Notes: generated from the letters alone by a model not told the origin. Counted from the first letter of the stretch, positions 22,190-34,600 are shown. The stretch is 64,000 bases of DNA from Gyrodactylus bullatarudis (GCA_012064415.1 SSNU01000189.1:21506-85505), one strand, 5' to 3'. Numbers and translations: made by a program.

Positions 22190-22690
22190 AGATGATGGGT
22201 AGAAGACTTGGACGAAATTTTGCAAAATTACTTAAATCACCCATCTAATCTAATCTTCAAGTATTTAAAAAATAATCCTACCAAATTTCGCTTCAAAATA
22301 CATTTCCATGCTTCTGGAATAAGATAACAAAATTGTGAAATTTTTTTAATTTAAAACTTTTTTTGACCTATCAAAATTGTAATATTCAATAAAAATAAGA
22401 GAAATTTCGTTTTGAGCTATTGAAAAAAATTTTTTTTAAGGATTTAAGTCATCTTTAAAACTTTATGTAAAGAAATAATGTGAATTCGAGTTAAAATTAT
22501 AAATTAAAAAATTAAAAATTTGAAAATTTCCACAATTTTGTTCATCTTATTCCAGAAGCATGAAAAGGTATTTTGAAGCAAAATTTGGTGGGATTATATT
22601 TAAATACTTGAAGATTAGTTTTTTCATATCGATGAGCGATTTAAGTAATTTTGCAAAATTTCGTTCAAGTCTAATGGGTAGTTTCCATTT
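22190..22690. repeat. Foldback repeat
   Basis: Left arm (about 22190-22350: GACGAAATTTTGCAAAATTACTTAA, CTTCTGGAATAAGATAACAAAATTGTG) is mirrored by the right arm (22510-22690). The arms are diverged, with about 150 bp of AT-rich spacer. No coding sequence. Confidence 0.65.
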
Positions 22691-23061
22691 TTCCATCATT
22701 TTCTTGTTTTGTCTTTCATGTCTAATCGTTATCCCTCTTAATTTGAAGACTCTAAACTAAAAATTTCTCAAATATAAATTTTTTCTTGAGAATACTATTT
22801 GAATCGGTTTCCAGAATATCCTCCAAGGGATTTTTTTTTTTTAGAAAAAAATCTTATATTGAATTGAAAATATAAATAAAAATTATAACGAAATCTGCTT
22901 GTACAAATAGAAATAAAATACAATAAATAAAATGGATCTGTACAATTATAAAAAGATAAAAAGTCAAGTCATAAATAAGCTAAATGCTCTCGAATTGTAA
23001 ATATTTGAGCAATAGGAAAGCCTGGGAACTAGAGTCTGGAAGAAATTCGAAAATCATCTGG

Positions 23062-23427
23062 TTAATGAAGATAGGAATAAAGCAAAGACTTAGAGTAATT
23101 GATTTTTAGCCTGATGTGAGACATGATCAATTTAAGATTGGTCAAGTCATCACAATCAGATAATTCATATTTTGTAAAAATTAAATTATAAAAAGATAAT
23201 AGGTAATTCGGGTCATATTCAGAATTTCTCAGATAATTATTATTATTAGAGAGAGAGTAAGACTCTGTGAATTTTTTTACTAAAAAATCAAATCGCCGGA
23301 TCCAGAGGGGGTTAAAGCCAGAGACCAATATTAGTGCGTTGTACGAGTCAATATGAGGATATAAAGAATGTAAAAACCTATATTTTTTAATTTCATAAAT
23401 CTCCAAATCTATCAAAAATAGCATCAT
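23062..23427 (-). pseudogene. Non-LTR ORF2 C-terminal fragment, copy 2
   Basis: Minus-strand ORF with FLHSLYPHIDSYNALI, GFNPLWIRRFDFLVKKF, then YLLSFYNLIFTKYELSDCDDL and KINYSKSLLYSYLH. It is collinear with the C-terminal block of the copy at 20283-21144. The RT core is missing. Confidence 0.75.
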
Positions 23428-24054
23428 ATTGAGAATTTCTAAGAATTAGCTAAAACTTTAATAATCATCTTAATACATAATCGAGAAAATTTTTTTTAAT
23501 TTTCCTTACTAAATCGAATGTGTTTAGCAAAAGAGAGAAGAATTCAAGTGCTTTCCATAGCTAAACACAAAGGCAAATTATTATGATACATAAAGTAAGG
23601 CTTTATTGCACATTTGGGGTGAATGAATCAAAGCAAAGACCTGTATCATGCCATGAGGTCAAAAACCTCACAATTGCTGCTAGAGTTTATTCATTTCTGG
23701 ATTAATGTGTGCCAATAAACTGAGTTTACCTAATGAAACATGATAACAATAAAACTTTGAAAAAAGGGAAAACAATAAAGAAAATCAATCCTCCATTAAT
23801 TCCTTGATAGATTTTTGATATTTTCTATCTATAATTCAAAATATTTAGAAGAAAATTTCACGATTAAGTAGCTAAAAATCATTTGATTTTTTTTCTTTGA
23901 AATTATACATTTATTAAATTCAAAAGAAAATCATTATTATAAATAAATTATCACAAAATAAGTTTTTTGAATAGTTAAAATAACAGACCGACCTCGTCAT
24001 TGGGAAATCTGCAGTGTTGGCTCATAAATAGTCAAACTTCACTATTTCCTCTAC

Positions 24055-24252
24055 TTAAGTTAGGAGCAGTCGAAAAGTCAGATACTGAAATTCCATGATA
24101 TTTTCAAATAAATATTTTTTTTGTAAAAGTTTAAAGTGAGGAGCTAAGAAATTGTCCTCATAACAGGCATTCCTGAGATTGTAGCCTTTATTAACATTTG
24201 AGACAAATTTCAGGAAAAATTTTACTACAAAAGCCATCCTCCTGACCCACAT
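24055..24252 (-). pseudogene. Non-LTR ORF2 C-terminal fragment, copy 3
   Basis: Minus-strand ORF with WVRRMAFVVKFFLKF, GYNLRNACYEDNFLAPHF and LLQKKYLFENI, the same C-terminal block as the other copies but more diverged. Confidence 0.6.
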
Positions 24253-24322
24253 TGACTCAGTTACAGGGAGATCAGTTGGATCTTTTCCCTTTAGTTTTCT
24301 CTCCTACTTTGCATATAATTAA
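24253..24322. repeat. Direct repeat shared with 31483-31550
   Basis: About 68 bp beginning GACTCAGTTACAGGGAGATC and ending GCATATAATTA occurs nearly unchanged at 31483-31550, 7 kb away. Non-coding; its origin is unknown. Confidence 0.7.
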
Positions 24323-24624
24323 ATGGATAAAATGTAAATTTAATTTAAAATTTTTGTTTTTTTTTAATAAAATGGATACTCCGGAGTTAATTTAATAGTA
24401 ACAGAGGGATCATAAGTTCTAAATAACCACAGATGGAATTATTTAGGGTATTTCGAAATAAAGGCCTTATTTGTAGAATAATAATTGGCATCATCTTCTA
24501 TTATCTAAAATAATTTAGGTTGAAGATTATCATTAGATAACTATTGAGTTGTTTCAGGAAAGATTTCGAATTGAATTTTCAGGCTTATCTTTCTTTCATC
24601 TCATATTATGAAAAACTACAACCA

Positions 24625-25145
24625 AGATTTTTTTGTTAGAAAGTATGATTTTATTGATTTATAAAAGATAAAATAAGAAATAGAGGAATCTAGATTGAAT
24701 ATGCTCAATTTCGAGAGATTTTTCAAAAGTTAGTGAGGGAACAAGGGGAGAGATATAATCGAGGTTATTTAAGACTAAAGCTTTGAAAGACTTAAGCCTT
24801 AAATTAACGGACCTAGAGAATTTTAGAATTGAGAAAATAGTGGATTTTATTTTAGGGAGATTAGAGAGAGGGTCAATTTTAAGTCCATCAGAGATACTGA
24901 AACCCAGGTCCAAAGTTAAGGAGACAATTTCTCCAGGAAGTAGAAGAGATTCCGAGAGGGTTGCAGGGAGACCAGCTGGGAGTAACAATTTACATTTATC
25001 TCTATTAATATAGAGCCCCATGGCCTCAAGGGAACCTTTAAGAAGACAGAAGTTGTGATTTATTTTCAATATATCAAGGGAATTTTTCACCTTGAAGACG
25101 AATTTGAAATCGTCAGCAAATTTAAGGAGAACACCCTCAATGTGT
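24625..25145 (-). pseudogene. Non-LTR RT fragment with 3' end, copy 4
   Basis: Minus strand: the palm motif FADDFKFVF near 25130-25090, MKNSLDILKINHNF, MGLYINRDKCKLLLPAG, LDLGFSISDGLKIDPL, then LKSFKALVLNNLDYISPLV and EIEHIQSRFLYFLF. It then stops and reaches TTCTAACA followed by a run of A at about 24640-24625, the 3' end motif seen in this family. The C-terminal block is deleted, so this is an internally deleted or 3'-recombined copy. Confidence 0.8.
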
Positions 25146-26013
25146 GTTTGAACTATTTATTGTATTAACTCAAACAAGATTTATTAACATTATATTTTGT
25201 CAATTTTTCGCTCTTGTACAAATTTCAACTATATAGAAACACTCTCTAATGCGATCAATTTCTAATTCAAAACAAGATTTTGTCTAACAAAAAAATATTC
25301 CAATAGTTTTTTTAATGAAAACATTAAATTGAAATTAAATCCCTCTCTATCCATAGAAAAATCCCTGGAGATTGAGCATGGCTCTCATTCAAAATGGCCT
25401 AATTTGGCTAGATTGAATTTTGCTTTATATTCCAATAACTCACGGAGTCATTTCATTAAGTGAATCAAAAAATAATTATGCTACCAAATATTTCTCAAAA
25501 ATTAAAATTCTCGTACTTTTACTTGTGAGTAGGGACTTGAATTATTTTTTTCTTTCTGAATGAATATTACTATAAGGCCAACAGAAATCCAAATAAAAAA
25601 TTTAAATCATGCTCGTTTAGAAAGAATATAACTTGAACCGAAACTACCTTGATAACTGGTCATAGAGGTTACTGATTCGTAATTTTTTCAATCAAATAAA
25701 TATTTCACCTTTTAAATGTCAGAGACTTTTTACCTCATATCCCAATTTGGAAGCAGGTGGTCAATTAAACTTTTTTACATAATCAAAATTCACATACAAT
25801 AAATAAACAAAAGAATTACATTTGAAAAATAGTCAAGAATCGAATTTGACATTTAAAAGTATGTTTTTTTGAGGGATAGCTCATGTTGTTTCAATTTCAT
25901 TGAATATTTATAAGTATTTAAGAGTACAGGCTAAACTTGATGTTAAATCATCTTTCCTATCAATTTCATTAAAGACGATCAAAGAAATTAAAGGATTTTA
26001 CCTTTACTATCTA

Positions 26014-26330
26014 TCATATTATATGCAGAGGGTGATGTAGATAGTGATCTGAAAATGATGATCTTCTTAGATTATAGAAATTTTCGACTAATTGAGATGA
26101 ATTAATAAAAGTTTTTACAATAGCATATCTTCGTAACCAAAGGGGATTTAACCCCGAGGTTGTGATACGATCATTGTATGACGCTAGGTCAGGATAGAGA
26201 AAGAATAAAAATTTCGATTGAATATGTTCAATCTCCAAGGATTTTTCAATGCTTAATGATGGGACTAGAGGTGAAATATAGTCAAGATAACTAAGAACTA
26301 AGGCTTTGTAAGCTTTTAGTCTAAGTTAAG
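26014..26330 (-). pseudogene. Non-LTR ORF2 fragment, copy 5
   Basis: Minus strand: LKAYKALVLSYLDYISPLV, EIEHIQSKFLFFLYPDLA, GLNPLWLRRYAIVKTFI, then decayed sequence. A closely related copy lies inverted at 27140-27410, so the two form a diverged inverted repeat. Confidence 0.75.
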
Positions 26331-26645
26331 TTATATTATCTTATTTTCATATTCTAGAGGCTTGATAAATTTTCAATAAATCTGTAAAACCAGTAAACAG
26401 ATTGAATAATGTTATCGTTTGTTTTAGGGTTTAAGATTGACAAGCCCATTTTTGAGGTGGAGAAAAATAAAAATTGAGTAAAATCATCAAAAAATTGCGC
26501 TACTTTGAGTAAAAATTTTACTGTTATGTGGGCTCTTGGATAGCTAGTTTATGGTACAGATGGGATGAGAAAAAGAAGATCTATCGATTAATTAAAAATT
26601 AAAATTAATTAATTAAAATTTAACGAACCTTTTGATATGATATGT

Positions 26646-26993
26646 CTACTCATAAGTAATAAGGTAATGGTGAAATTTATTTTGAGAGTAGAAAAATAGG
26701 TGATAAATAGGCAAATTGGAATACTGACTGTATATGGTTTTGTCTAACAAAAAAAAATGTTTCATAATATTTTTAATCGAGTTTAGGTTTTCAGAATTAG
26801 ATAAGTCATATTTATCGTTAAGTCTATTATAGGTAGAGAGTAAGTAGTTACTTTCATAAGATATATTTCTTAGATTGTAAGACCTTTCGATTTTGATCGA
26901 AGAATCAAAGAATTTTTTTATGATGTCTAACAAAAAAAGAAGCATACCAGCGGACCCATAAAGGATTGAGGCCAGGCGTCGATATTCGAGCAT
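26646..26993 (-). pseudogene. Non-LTR ORF2 C-terminal fragment, copy 6
   Basis: Minus strand: SYNLRNISYESNYLLSTYN and RLNDKYDLSNSENLNSI match the C-terminal block of copy 1. Two plus-strand TGTCTAACA(A)n motifs (near 26738 and 26926) lie inside it. Confidence 0.7.
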
Positions 26994-27139
26994 GAATTAA
27001 GTTCAGGGTAGAGAAAATAAAGAAATCTACTTTGGTTTCAGTATATCTAATGAACTTTAAATTAAAAATCCCCTCTCAAACATGTCTCAAATAAACTCTC
27101 GAATTTACTAAATTTTCTTAATCACTTAACTTGAGACTA

Positions 27140-27460
27140 AAATCTTACAAAGCCTTAGTTCTTAGTTATCTTGACTATATTTAATCTTAACTCTCATCAC
27201 TGGGTATTGAAAAATCCCTGGAGATATTCAATCGAAATTTTTATTCTTTCTCTATCCTGACCTAGCGTCATACAATGATCGTATCTCAACCTCGGGGTTA
27301 AATCCCCTTTGGTTACGAAGATATGCTATAATTGTAAAAACTTTTATTAACTCATCCCAATTAGTCGAAAATTTCTACAATCTGAGAAGATCCTCATTTC
27401 GTGATTTTTATATCTTTGTTATTTATATACTAAATTTGAATAAAATTTTCGTCTAACAAA
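27140..27460 (+). pseudogene. Non-LTR ORF2 fragment, copy 7
   Basis: Plus-strand sequence nearly identical in parts to the minus-strand copy at 26014-26330 (CTTACAAAGCC, CTAGCGTCATACAATGATCG, GAAGATATGCTAT). It carries extra stops and ends at CGTCTAACA plus a run of A near 27450. Confidence 0.75.
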
Positions 27461-28530
27461 AAAATTTATCTGAAAAGTAAACAGTGTTTTTTTCGAAATT
27501 GCAACATTCTTTTGATAAAAATAATAAATGAATCTGTACAAAATGTATATGAAGTTTTATAGTGATTAAAGTTTAATTTAAAAATCCAAAAGCAAGACGA
27601 AACATCTTGGTTTTCTGTTGTTGACACATCAGCTTAAGGTCTTTCAGCAGAATCAGTCTCAAAATCCAAAATGGTTGAGAAGAAGTTCATGTTAATTTTT
27701 CATTCAATTCCTGATATACTTTAGATCCCAACGATTTCCAAATACAAAAAGAGAATTTTTTAGTATTGATTAACCTTGAATAACACATCTCAAAGTTTTA
27801 TTTTACTCTATCGGCCCCCCTTGTCCAGTAAACACTACGTTCCTGATGATATGGTATTAGATCATATCTACTCTCAAGTAGTAAAATGTAACTTTAATTT
27901 ATCTATCCTTGGTGACTTTAATTTTCTATGTGACAATCATCTACCAATTATTACACCCTCTTTTGATGATTTACTGGTGAAATACAGTCCAAAGCAAATA
28001 GTCTCTAGTCCTACTAGAAATAATAATATTCTTGATCTTATCTTTTCAAATGTGGGGGATCATGATCAGTTCTTACCTTATTAAAACCACTCATAACCTT
28101 GAATGTATTATTATTTTCTTGTATTCATTAATTTAATTTCAATATAATGTTTTCATTTCAAAAAAAAAAATGTCTTTCATGATACCATTTCCCGAATTAT
28201 TCCTTTCTCTGACCATAACATTTTATTTTTTGATTTTTCGCTTTCGAATCATTCTCTTTTTTACCGTAAAGAAAAAAAAACTGTAGATTTTAATAAATGT
28301 AAAAATCTTATTCAAACTTTTTTATCCATCGTATTCAAAAATAACTCATTCAATTTGATCTTTTCTATTCTATTATAACTGAGTCTACTCGCACTACGAT
28401 GAACTCGCAAAAATTTTTCAATGAGACCTCCAATTTTGAGTTTATCGCACTCAAAGCCTTTGAAGATAATGTTATATCTGATCTTAGATCCAATCCTCAA
28501 AAGGGTTGGTCTAACTTCAGAAAATTACTT

Positions 28531-29031
28531 NNNNNNNNNNNNNNNNNNNNNNNNNNNNNNNNNNNNNNNNNNNNNNNNNNNNNNNNNNNNNNNNNNNNNN
28601 NNNNNNNNNNNNNNNNNNNNNNNNNNNNNNNNNNNNNNNNNNNNNNNNNNNNNNNNNNNNNNNNNNNNNNNNNNNNNNNNNNNNNNNNNNNNNNNNNNNN
28701 NNNNNNNNNNNNNNNNNNNNNNNNNNNNNNNNNNNNNNNNNNNNNNNNNNNNNNNNNNNNNNNNNNNNNNNNNNNNNNNNNNNNNNNNNNNNNNNNNNNN
28801 NNNNNNNNNNNNNNNNNNNNNNNNNNNNNNNNNNNNNNNNNNNNNNNNNNNNNNNNNNNNNNNNNNNNNNNNNNNNNNNNNNNNNNNNNNNNNNNNNNNN
28901 NNNNNNNNNNNNNNNNNNNNNNNNNNNNNNNNNNNNNNNNNNNNNNNNNNNNNNNNNNNNNNNNNNNNNNNNNNNNNNNNNNNNNNNNNNNNNNNNNNNN
29001 NNNNNNNNNNNNNNNNNNNNNNNNNNNNNNN
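28531..29031. other. Assembly gap (501 N)
   Basis: A run of N. The ORF2 frame left of the gap (FRKLL) and right of 29194 (NINKTS) would be nearly contiguous without the gap and the inverted fragment that follows it. Confidence 1.
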
Positions 29032-29194
29032 TAATGACTTGTACGCCTTAATTCTTAAAGGTAATGATTTTGAAAATTTAAGTATTGCCATGACCATGGA
29101 GTTTACTTTAGGTAAGTTTGAGAAGGGATTAATTTTTAGTTTTGAGTTAATACCGAAACCTAGATCGGAAGTAAAGGAGACTATTTCTACTTAA
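29032..29194 (-). pseudogene. Inverted non-LTR fragment at the gap edge, copy 8
   Basis: Minus strand encodes DLGFGINSKLKINPFSNLPK and ILKFSKSLPLRIKAYKSL, the block that follows the RT core in the other copies. It is opposite in orientation to the ORF2 it interrupts. Confidence 0.75.
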
Positions 29195-30349
29195 TATTAA
29201 TAAAACCTCCTCTATCACTAATTTCTCCTCCATTTCTGACCAGGATTTTTGTGATAAAATTAATCTCCATTTTAAAAACTCTTTTGGGAAAAAAGAATCT
29301 ATTGACTACCTGTCTACTGACTCTAATCCCCCTTTCATAACTGTTACAGATCTTCAAAATTTAATAGATTCCTGTAAAAATCCCAAGAGAATTGATGCTC
29401 ACTTTAACTCCCTCAACTTGATAAATTCTCTCTCACAATCTTTTCTTATCAATCTATCTAACTACTTTAACTGCTGTATCTCCAATTGCTTCCTACCGGC
29501 CGACTGGCTTATTGTGACGATTACTCCCATTCCGAAGAAGAAAAAATATTCAGACTTTTCTCATCTCAGGCCGATCTCATCGCTGAATATTTTTTTATCA
29601 ATTATTGACCGATTTTTAACGACTGAAATTAAATCATCATTGCCAGTGCAATTCCTTGATTCATCCCAGTTCGGTTTCCTTCCTAATAAAAGCACTTCAA
29701 GCAATTTGCTCACTTGCCTGGATTTCTCCCTACCTATATTAAACTCCAAATCATACCTCATAATTCATTATCTGAACATTTCCATGGCTTTTGATAAGTT
29801 AAAATTTTCATATATTAGAAAAAAACTAATTGAACTCGATATTAATCCTTTTATTATAAATTTAACCATGTACTTCCTTATAAATAGAATGCAATATGTT
29901 TCATTCAACTCCACCACGAGTAATCTAGTTAAAATTAATTCTGGGGTTCCCCAAGGATCAACTATCCGCCCTCTTCTTTTTAATCTTTGCTTCGCTGATA
30001 TTCAGCTCTCTAAGGATATTGAGGGTGTCCTTTTAAAATATGCTGATGATTTGAAATTCATCTTTAAAGTAAATAATGCTTTAGACATTTCTTTATTCCA
30101 AGTCTTTGCTCTATTCTTATCTTCATTAGTAATTACTGCCAGATGATTAATAATTTGCTTTCAGACACTAGAGTTTCTGTTGATCCATTTCACTCATTTT
30201 ATTGCCATTTATTTTATTACATTTAAAAAGACTACAAGATCCAGATTTATTTCATTCTATTGATCAGATTAACTTACATTTATTTTGTACACATTATTTT
30301 ATATTTATATTTCAATATAAGGCTTTATCTAACAAAAAAAATTCCATTT

Positions 30350-31830
30350 TAATTGGCTTACTTTCTCGCCTTTGATGAATAAAACACTCTTTACCATAAA
30401 CTACATATAAAGTTTCTGGTTTCATCGAGAATCATAAAAACTAATCTACTAAATACATAATTTTCCAGTAGACTTCACACATTGATCATGATGTTCATGT
30501 AAGAAACTCTGCACATGCTGTAGAAGAGAGAGACCCCCTTCCTTTAAACTGGAACCAGATGTACGATCTGAACTCGATTAAATAAACAAAATGAATAGGT
30601 CTATAAAATGTCTCTAGAATACGACTCTGACCCCCTCCCATTTTTACTTTGTTACATGCAATGTGATAAATGAAATTTGTTAATTCATCCTCAAATCAAA
30701 TTTATTGTTAAATCAACTGGAAGGTGGATATCAATTTCATTTTTTATTCAATTTCACGGGGGGAAAATACTTGAACGTGTAATGAAAGAAAAATGAAATT
30801 TTGAACGACACTCTAAAGTGGAAAAAAAGATAAAAAAAAAACTTTTTCTGTCCAAAATTATTAGCAGGAAAAATCCATTTCTATAATCCCGCTATCATTT
30901 ATTTCTTTAAGAAAAGTTTCAAGTGTTTTATTTTTATCATATCAAAAAAACCCAAGGATAAATAGAAATTCACTACCGTATTTAGATGTGATAAGACAAT
31001 CTCATTTATTTATCAATAAAACTCAAGTGAATCTCCATTATCACGTATGATGAAATGCGTAATAAAATTTTTTCAGCATATACATCCACACACATTAGAT
31101 TATATAATTAGTAAAGAGATAAAGGGTCTGTGTGTTTATAATATTATCGTTTATTTAATAATGCACACGCACGCACACGTGTTAGTACTGATTACATTTT
31201 CATTTAGCATCAAAAATAGACAAATGATACAAACAAATTTTTACTTTTTTTCTATTCTACAAAGGGGTGGATATGAGGTAGGGAGAAAATGTTCATTATC
31301 CTGGACAAGTCTGAAAGTGAACGAATGGATATAAACATGAAAATTGATTTTGTAAGATTTCTATGTATAATACAACCTGGTCAAGTGCTTATGCCCATTT
31401 TTCTTGGACAAGCAGAGAGTGTATGTGGATGCAATGTTAGTGTGTTGCTTTCTCCTTTTAAGTGGCACTTGAGATTATTGACTTAGTTACAGGGAGATCA
31501 GTTGGATCTTTTCCCTTCAGTTTTCTCTCCTACTTTGCATATAATTATATTTTTATTTCAAGTATTTGAAAATAACTAAAAAAATTTATTATTCTGCTAT
31601 AAGGAATGGGGAAGATGTATAAACAATGTATGCTATAATCTATTCCAAGAATGTGTACACTGTACATACAGTGGGTAATAATGATATTGTGCTACATGGA
31701 AAATACTATAAAAAATAAAAGGGAAGAATTGGTTATCGGATACATGGTTGATTCTGATTGGCTGAAATAATTTCAACCAATGAGAACGCATTTACGGATA
31801 AAATAATAGAATGGGCTAGATATTATTCCA
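30350..31830. other. Region upstream of the homeobox gene
   Basis: No coding block is supported. It contains a CACGCACGCACACGTG stretch near 31160 and the direct repeat at 31483-31550. Distal regulatory sequence of the homeobox gene may lie here, but nothing specific can be shown. Confidence 0.4.
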
Positions 31831-31837
31831 ATCTGAC

Positions 31838-31845
31838 TATAAAAG
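31838..31845 (+). promoter_or_regulatory. TATA box of the homeobox gene
   Basis: TATAAAAG lies 38 nt before the ATG at 31883, implying a 5' UTR of about 10-20 nt. CCAAT (near 31778) and ATTGG (near 31757) lie upstream. Confidence 0.6.
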
Positions 31846-31882
31846 CCCTATCCACTTGAGAAAAAATATCATCACTATCCGA

Positions 31883-33759
31883 ATGTCTTCAGCACTTCAT
31901 GGATTAACAAATTTTTATCAAAACCACATGGCTCCCTTGTGTGATCCAAACTTGTACCAAAGGTCAATTTATAATTCTGACTCGAATAATCCTGTTTGGA
32001 ATAATAGCAGTCAAGGTACAGTACCTGACAGCCTTCAGTTATCAACAAACAGCAGTAACAGTCAAGAAGCCTCCATGTGGAATAATAATCCAACAGGTAA
32101 TATATCTAAAGATGTGTTTATGTTTACATTATCCAATTTCTCATGGTTAATTTTTCTAAACTAATAGCAGACTTGATGAATCCCCTGAACGATTTCATAA
32201 ATGGTCCTGTTGTCACTCAAACTGGATCAAAGGGATCAAAGCAAAAGACACCAGCTGATCATCAGGAATGTGATAAACTATTCGAGGATAATGACGATGC
32301 TGGATCTGGTGAATTTATATTGATGCGACAACGTGGTAAGAGGAAGCCAAGAATATTGTTTAGTCAAAATCAGGTGTTTGAACTGGAGAGACGATTTAAA
32401 ACCCAAAGATATTTATCAGCTGCTGAACGTGAACAATTAGCAAATATGCTCAAAATGACCCCGCAACAAGTGAGTCTCTAACTTTTAAAATTAATTTACA
32501 CCTAATTTTTATCACATTTTGATTGTAAAATGTGTAAATTAAATCTTGTAAAATGATGATTTGATTAAGTGTAATTAATACCTCAAATGAGACCTCATGT
32601 AGTTCTAATAAATCATTGAATCACACTGACAACATCCCACCACCCGATTTTATTACATGTAAGGAAATTTGAGAATTCTTTCCATCAATTAATCATTTCA
32701 GAGTAATTTAATACTTACCCTTCTTCTCTGGGAGAAATCAGCGTGTATTTCCCTAATACTACAAGCCCATTGATCAGAACATAAATAATTTTTTTTTGTT
32801 TTTAGGTTAAAATATGGTTTCAAAACCGAAGATACAAAGTGAAGAGACAGGCTCAAGATAAATCCCTTGAACAGGCAACAGCCCTACAACAGAGCATACG
32901 AGAACATTGTCAACTTCTCGCTTCAATTCCCTCAACATCAGCAAATCTGGCTAGGATTAAAGAGCCCTTGGTATCATTGCCTAAAACACCGAATACATCG
33001 CATTCTGACGAAGATAGAATTCCAATAAATCATCGATCCAGTAGTACAACAGAAACTTCTCAAGATAACAGATTTAGTATTTCCTTCAGTCCCCCAATTC
33101 ATCAATTAAATGAGTCTTCCTTTCCCGTGAACCAAACGAGTAGTAATGCCTATTACAAATTTGATCAATTCAATCCAGACTCGCCGATAAATAGTCTTCT
33201 TCACTTGAATAATCCATATCATGTACCATCTGCCTTTTATACTAGTAATAACAACACCTCTGATGCTAACACCAATAGTACTGGACATCAAATTTATGAA
33301 CCTTCCTCTAATTATTACGGAAATTCAAATTGGCCTTTGTTCAAAAAGGCAGAGAACAATTTTTCCCTTGATAATTATCTTCAGCATAGTCAACAAAATC
33401 AGACTCAGCAGCTCTTACAGCATCCATCGAGACCATGTTCAGCTGATGAGCAGACGTCAACCTCCTCATCTAGTTCTCCCTCACGAAATGACTCGAATAT
33501 GCGTTCGTCTGATTGTTTAACTTCTAGTTCCCTTACTGAACACAATTACAACATAAACAATACGAGCTTTGAAAGTGGCAAGAGTTCCTTCTTCCGAAGT
33601 GATGTCAACCCATTCGGACTTTTGCCAAATCAGTTGTCCTCATCGAGGACTACAACAACACGTGAAGTGGACCAATTGAATGATGAAACTTCCTCATATC
33701 CCAGTAACTGCCTGCAATCTGTTATTACCAATGTCTCATCCAACTTGTCCAATTGGTAG
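31883..33759 (+). CDS. NK2-class homeobox transcription factor (tinman/Nkx2.5/ceh-22-like)
   Basis: Three exons: 31883-32096 (phase 1), 32171-32469 (phase 0), 32806-33759, with consensus junctions; 488 residues. The homeodomain (about 128-187) starts near [19 protein letters not shown], has [12 protein letters not shown], and is split between QQ and [15 protein letters not shown], at the intron position just before helix 3's WFQN. Tyr54 (NRRYK) is the NK2-class hallmark that sets binding to CAAGTG-like sites. NRRYK followed by [10 protein letters not shown] resembles Nkx2.3/2.5/tinman more than Nkx2.1/2.2 (NHRYK). The C-terminal 300 residues are rich in Ser, Asn and Gln and look disordered. 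I see no clear TN motif (FSVxDIL) in the N-terminus. The ATG at 31883 is the first in frame after the TATA box. Role inferred from family: cell-fate regulator in muscle, pharynx or nervous tissue. Confidence 0.93.
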
Positions 33760-33966
33760 AAAAAGAGTGCTATTGAATAGAATGAGAGTTTACGCTTAGA
33801 CAATTTTCTTTTGTCTGATGTAATTTCGATGATTTTTTATGACTTGTTAAAAAAACTTGATTGGACTCCTTAAAATTCTACATTTCAAGTAATGCATTTA
33901 ATTAAGAAATGTGTTTTGATTTAATATGATTTAATTGTATATCAAATATATATTTACATTTACTTA
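33760..33966. other. 3' flank of the homeobox gene
   Basis: AT-rich; the 3' UTR lies here. No canonical AATAAA is seen. Confidence 0.3.
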
Positions 33967-34600
33967 TCATTTTTTCATCAAGGTATAGAAATTTTTAAAA
34001 GATTTTTTGGTAACTGATTCAAAATGTCCACTTTTACTGAATTGAGAAAAAAATTGAAAAATTTTGGAGACATTTTAAAATTCGAGAGGGCGCGATTTTT
34101 TAATATTTTTGAACTCCGAGTAGAAAATTATAGTTGATTTCAAGGTCTGAGAGGAATCAAACGTTATTTTTCAGGATCATCATTAGACAAAGAAAATATT
34201 TACTCTTATTCATTATTTTTGAAAAAACCCGTCATCTACGTGCGAAAGTCTACTTCCTAATTTTCGATCATTTTTACTGCTTGAAAATTTATAAACCAGG
34301 TCGATCCAGGATCATTTCAAAATGAAGGGTTTTTTCAAAAAAATTGATAAGAGTAAATATTTTCTTTGTCTAATGATGATCCTGAAAAATAACGTTTGAT
34401 TCCTCTCAGACCTTGAAATCAACTATAATTTTCTACTCAGAGTTCAAAAAAATTAAAAAATCTTGAATTTTGAAATGTCTCTAAAATTTTCCAAAAAAAA
34501 TTTTTATCTAATTTTTTTTCTCAATTCAGTAAAAGTGGACATTTTGAATCAGTTACCAAAAAATCTTTTAAAAATTTCTATACCTTGATGAAAAAAATGA
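33967..34600. mobile_element. Foldback element
   Basis: Arms 33967-34209 and 34347-34600 are nearly perfect inverted copies (CATCAAGGTATAGAAATTT ... AAATTTCTATACCTTGATG). The arms contain the sequence AACGTTATTTTTCAGGATC shared with 22020-22095. Spacer about 137 bp, no coding. Confidence 0.8.

Larger units (their letters stand above)
27776..30340 (+). pseudogene. Longest non-LTR retrotransposon ORF2 copy (endonuclease to RT)
   Basis: Plus strand. The apurinic-type endonuclease end is seen as LSILGDFNF, NNNILDLIFSN and, near 28215, FSDHNILFFDF. A linker reads PQKGWSNFRKLL up to the gap at 28531. After the gap and an inverted fragment it resumes at 29195 with NINKTSSITNF, then the RT: LIVTITPIPKKKKYSDFSHLRPISS, SQFGFLPNKSTSS, MAFDKLKFSYIRKKL, NSGVPQGSTIRPLLFNLCFADIQLS and YADDLKFIF with the catalytic DD intact. 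The C-terminus is lost; the 3' end is at TCTAACA(A)n near 30333. The motif order fits Jockey/CR1-like ORF2. Frameshifts near 28370 and after the RT make it a pseudogene. Confidence 0.87.
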
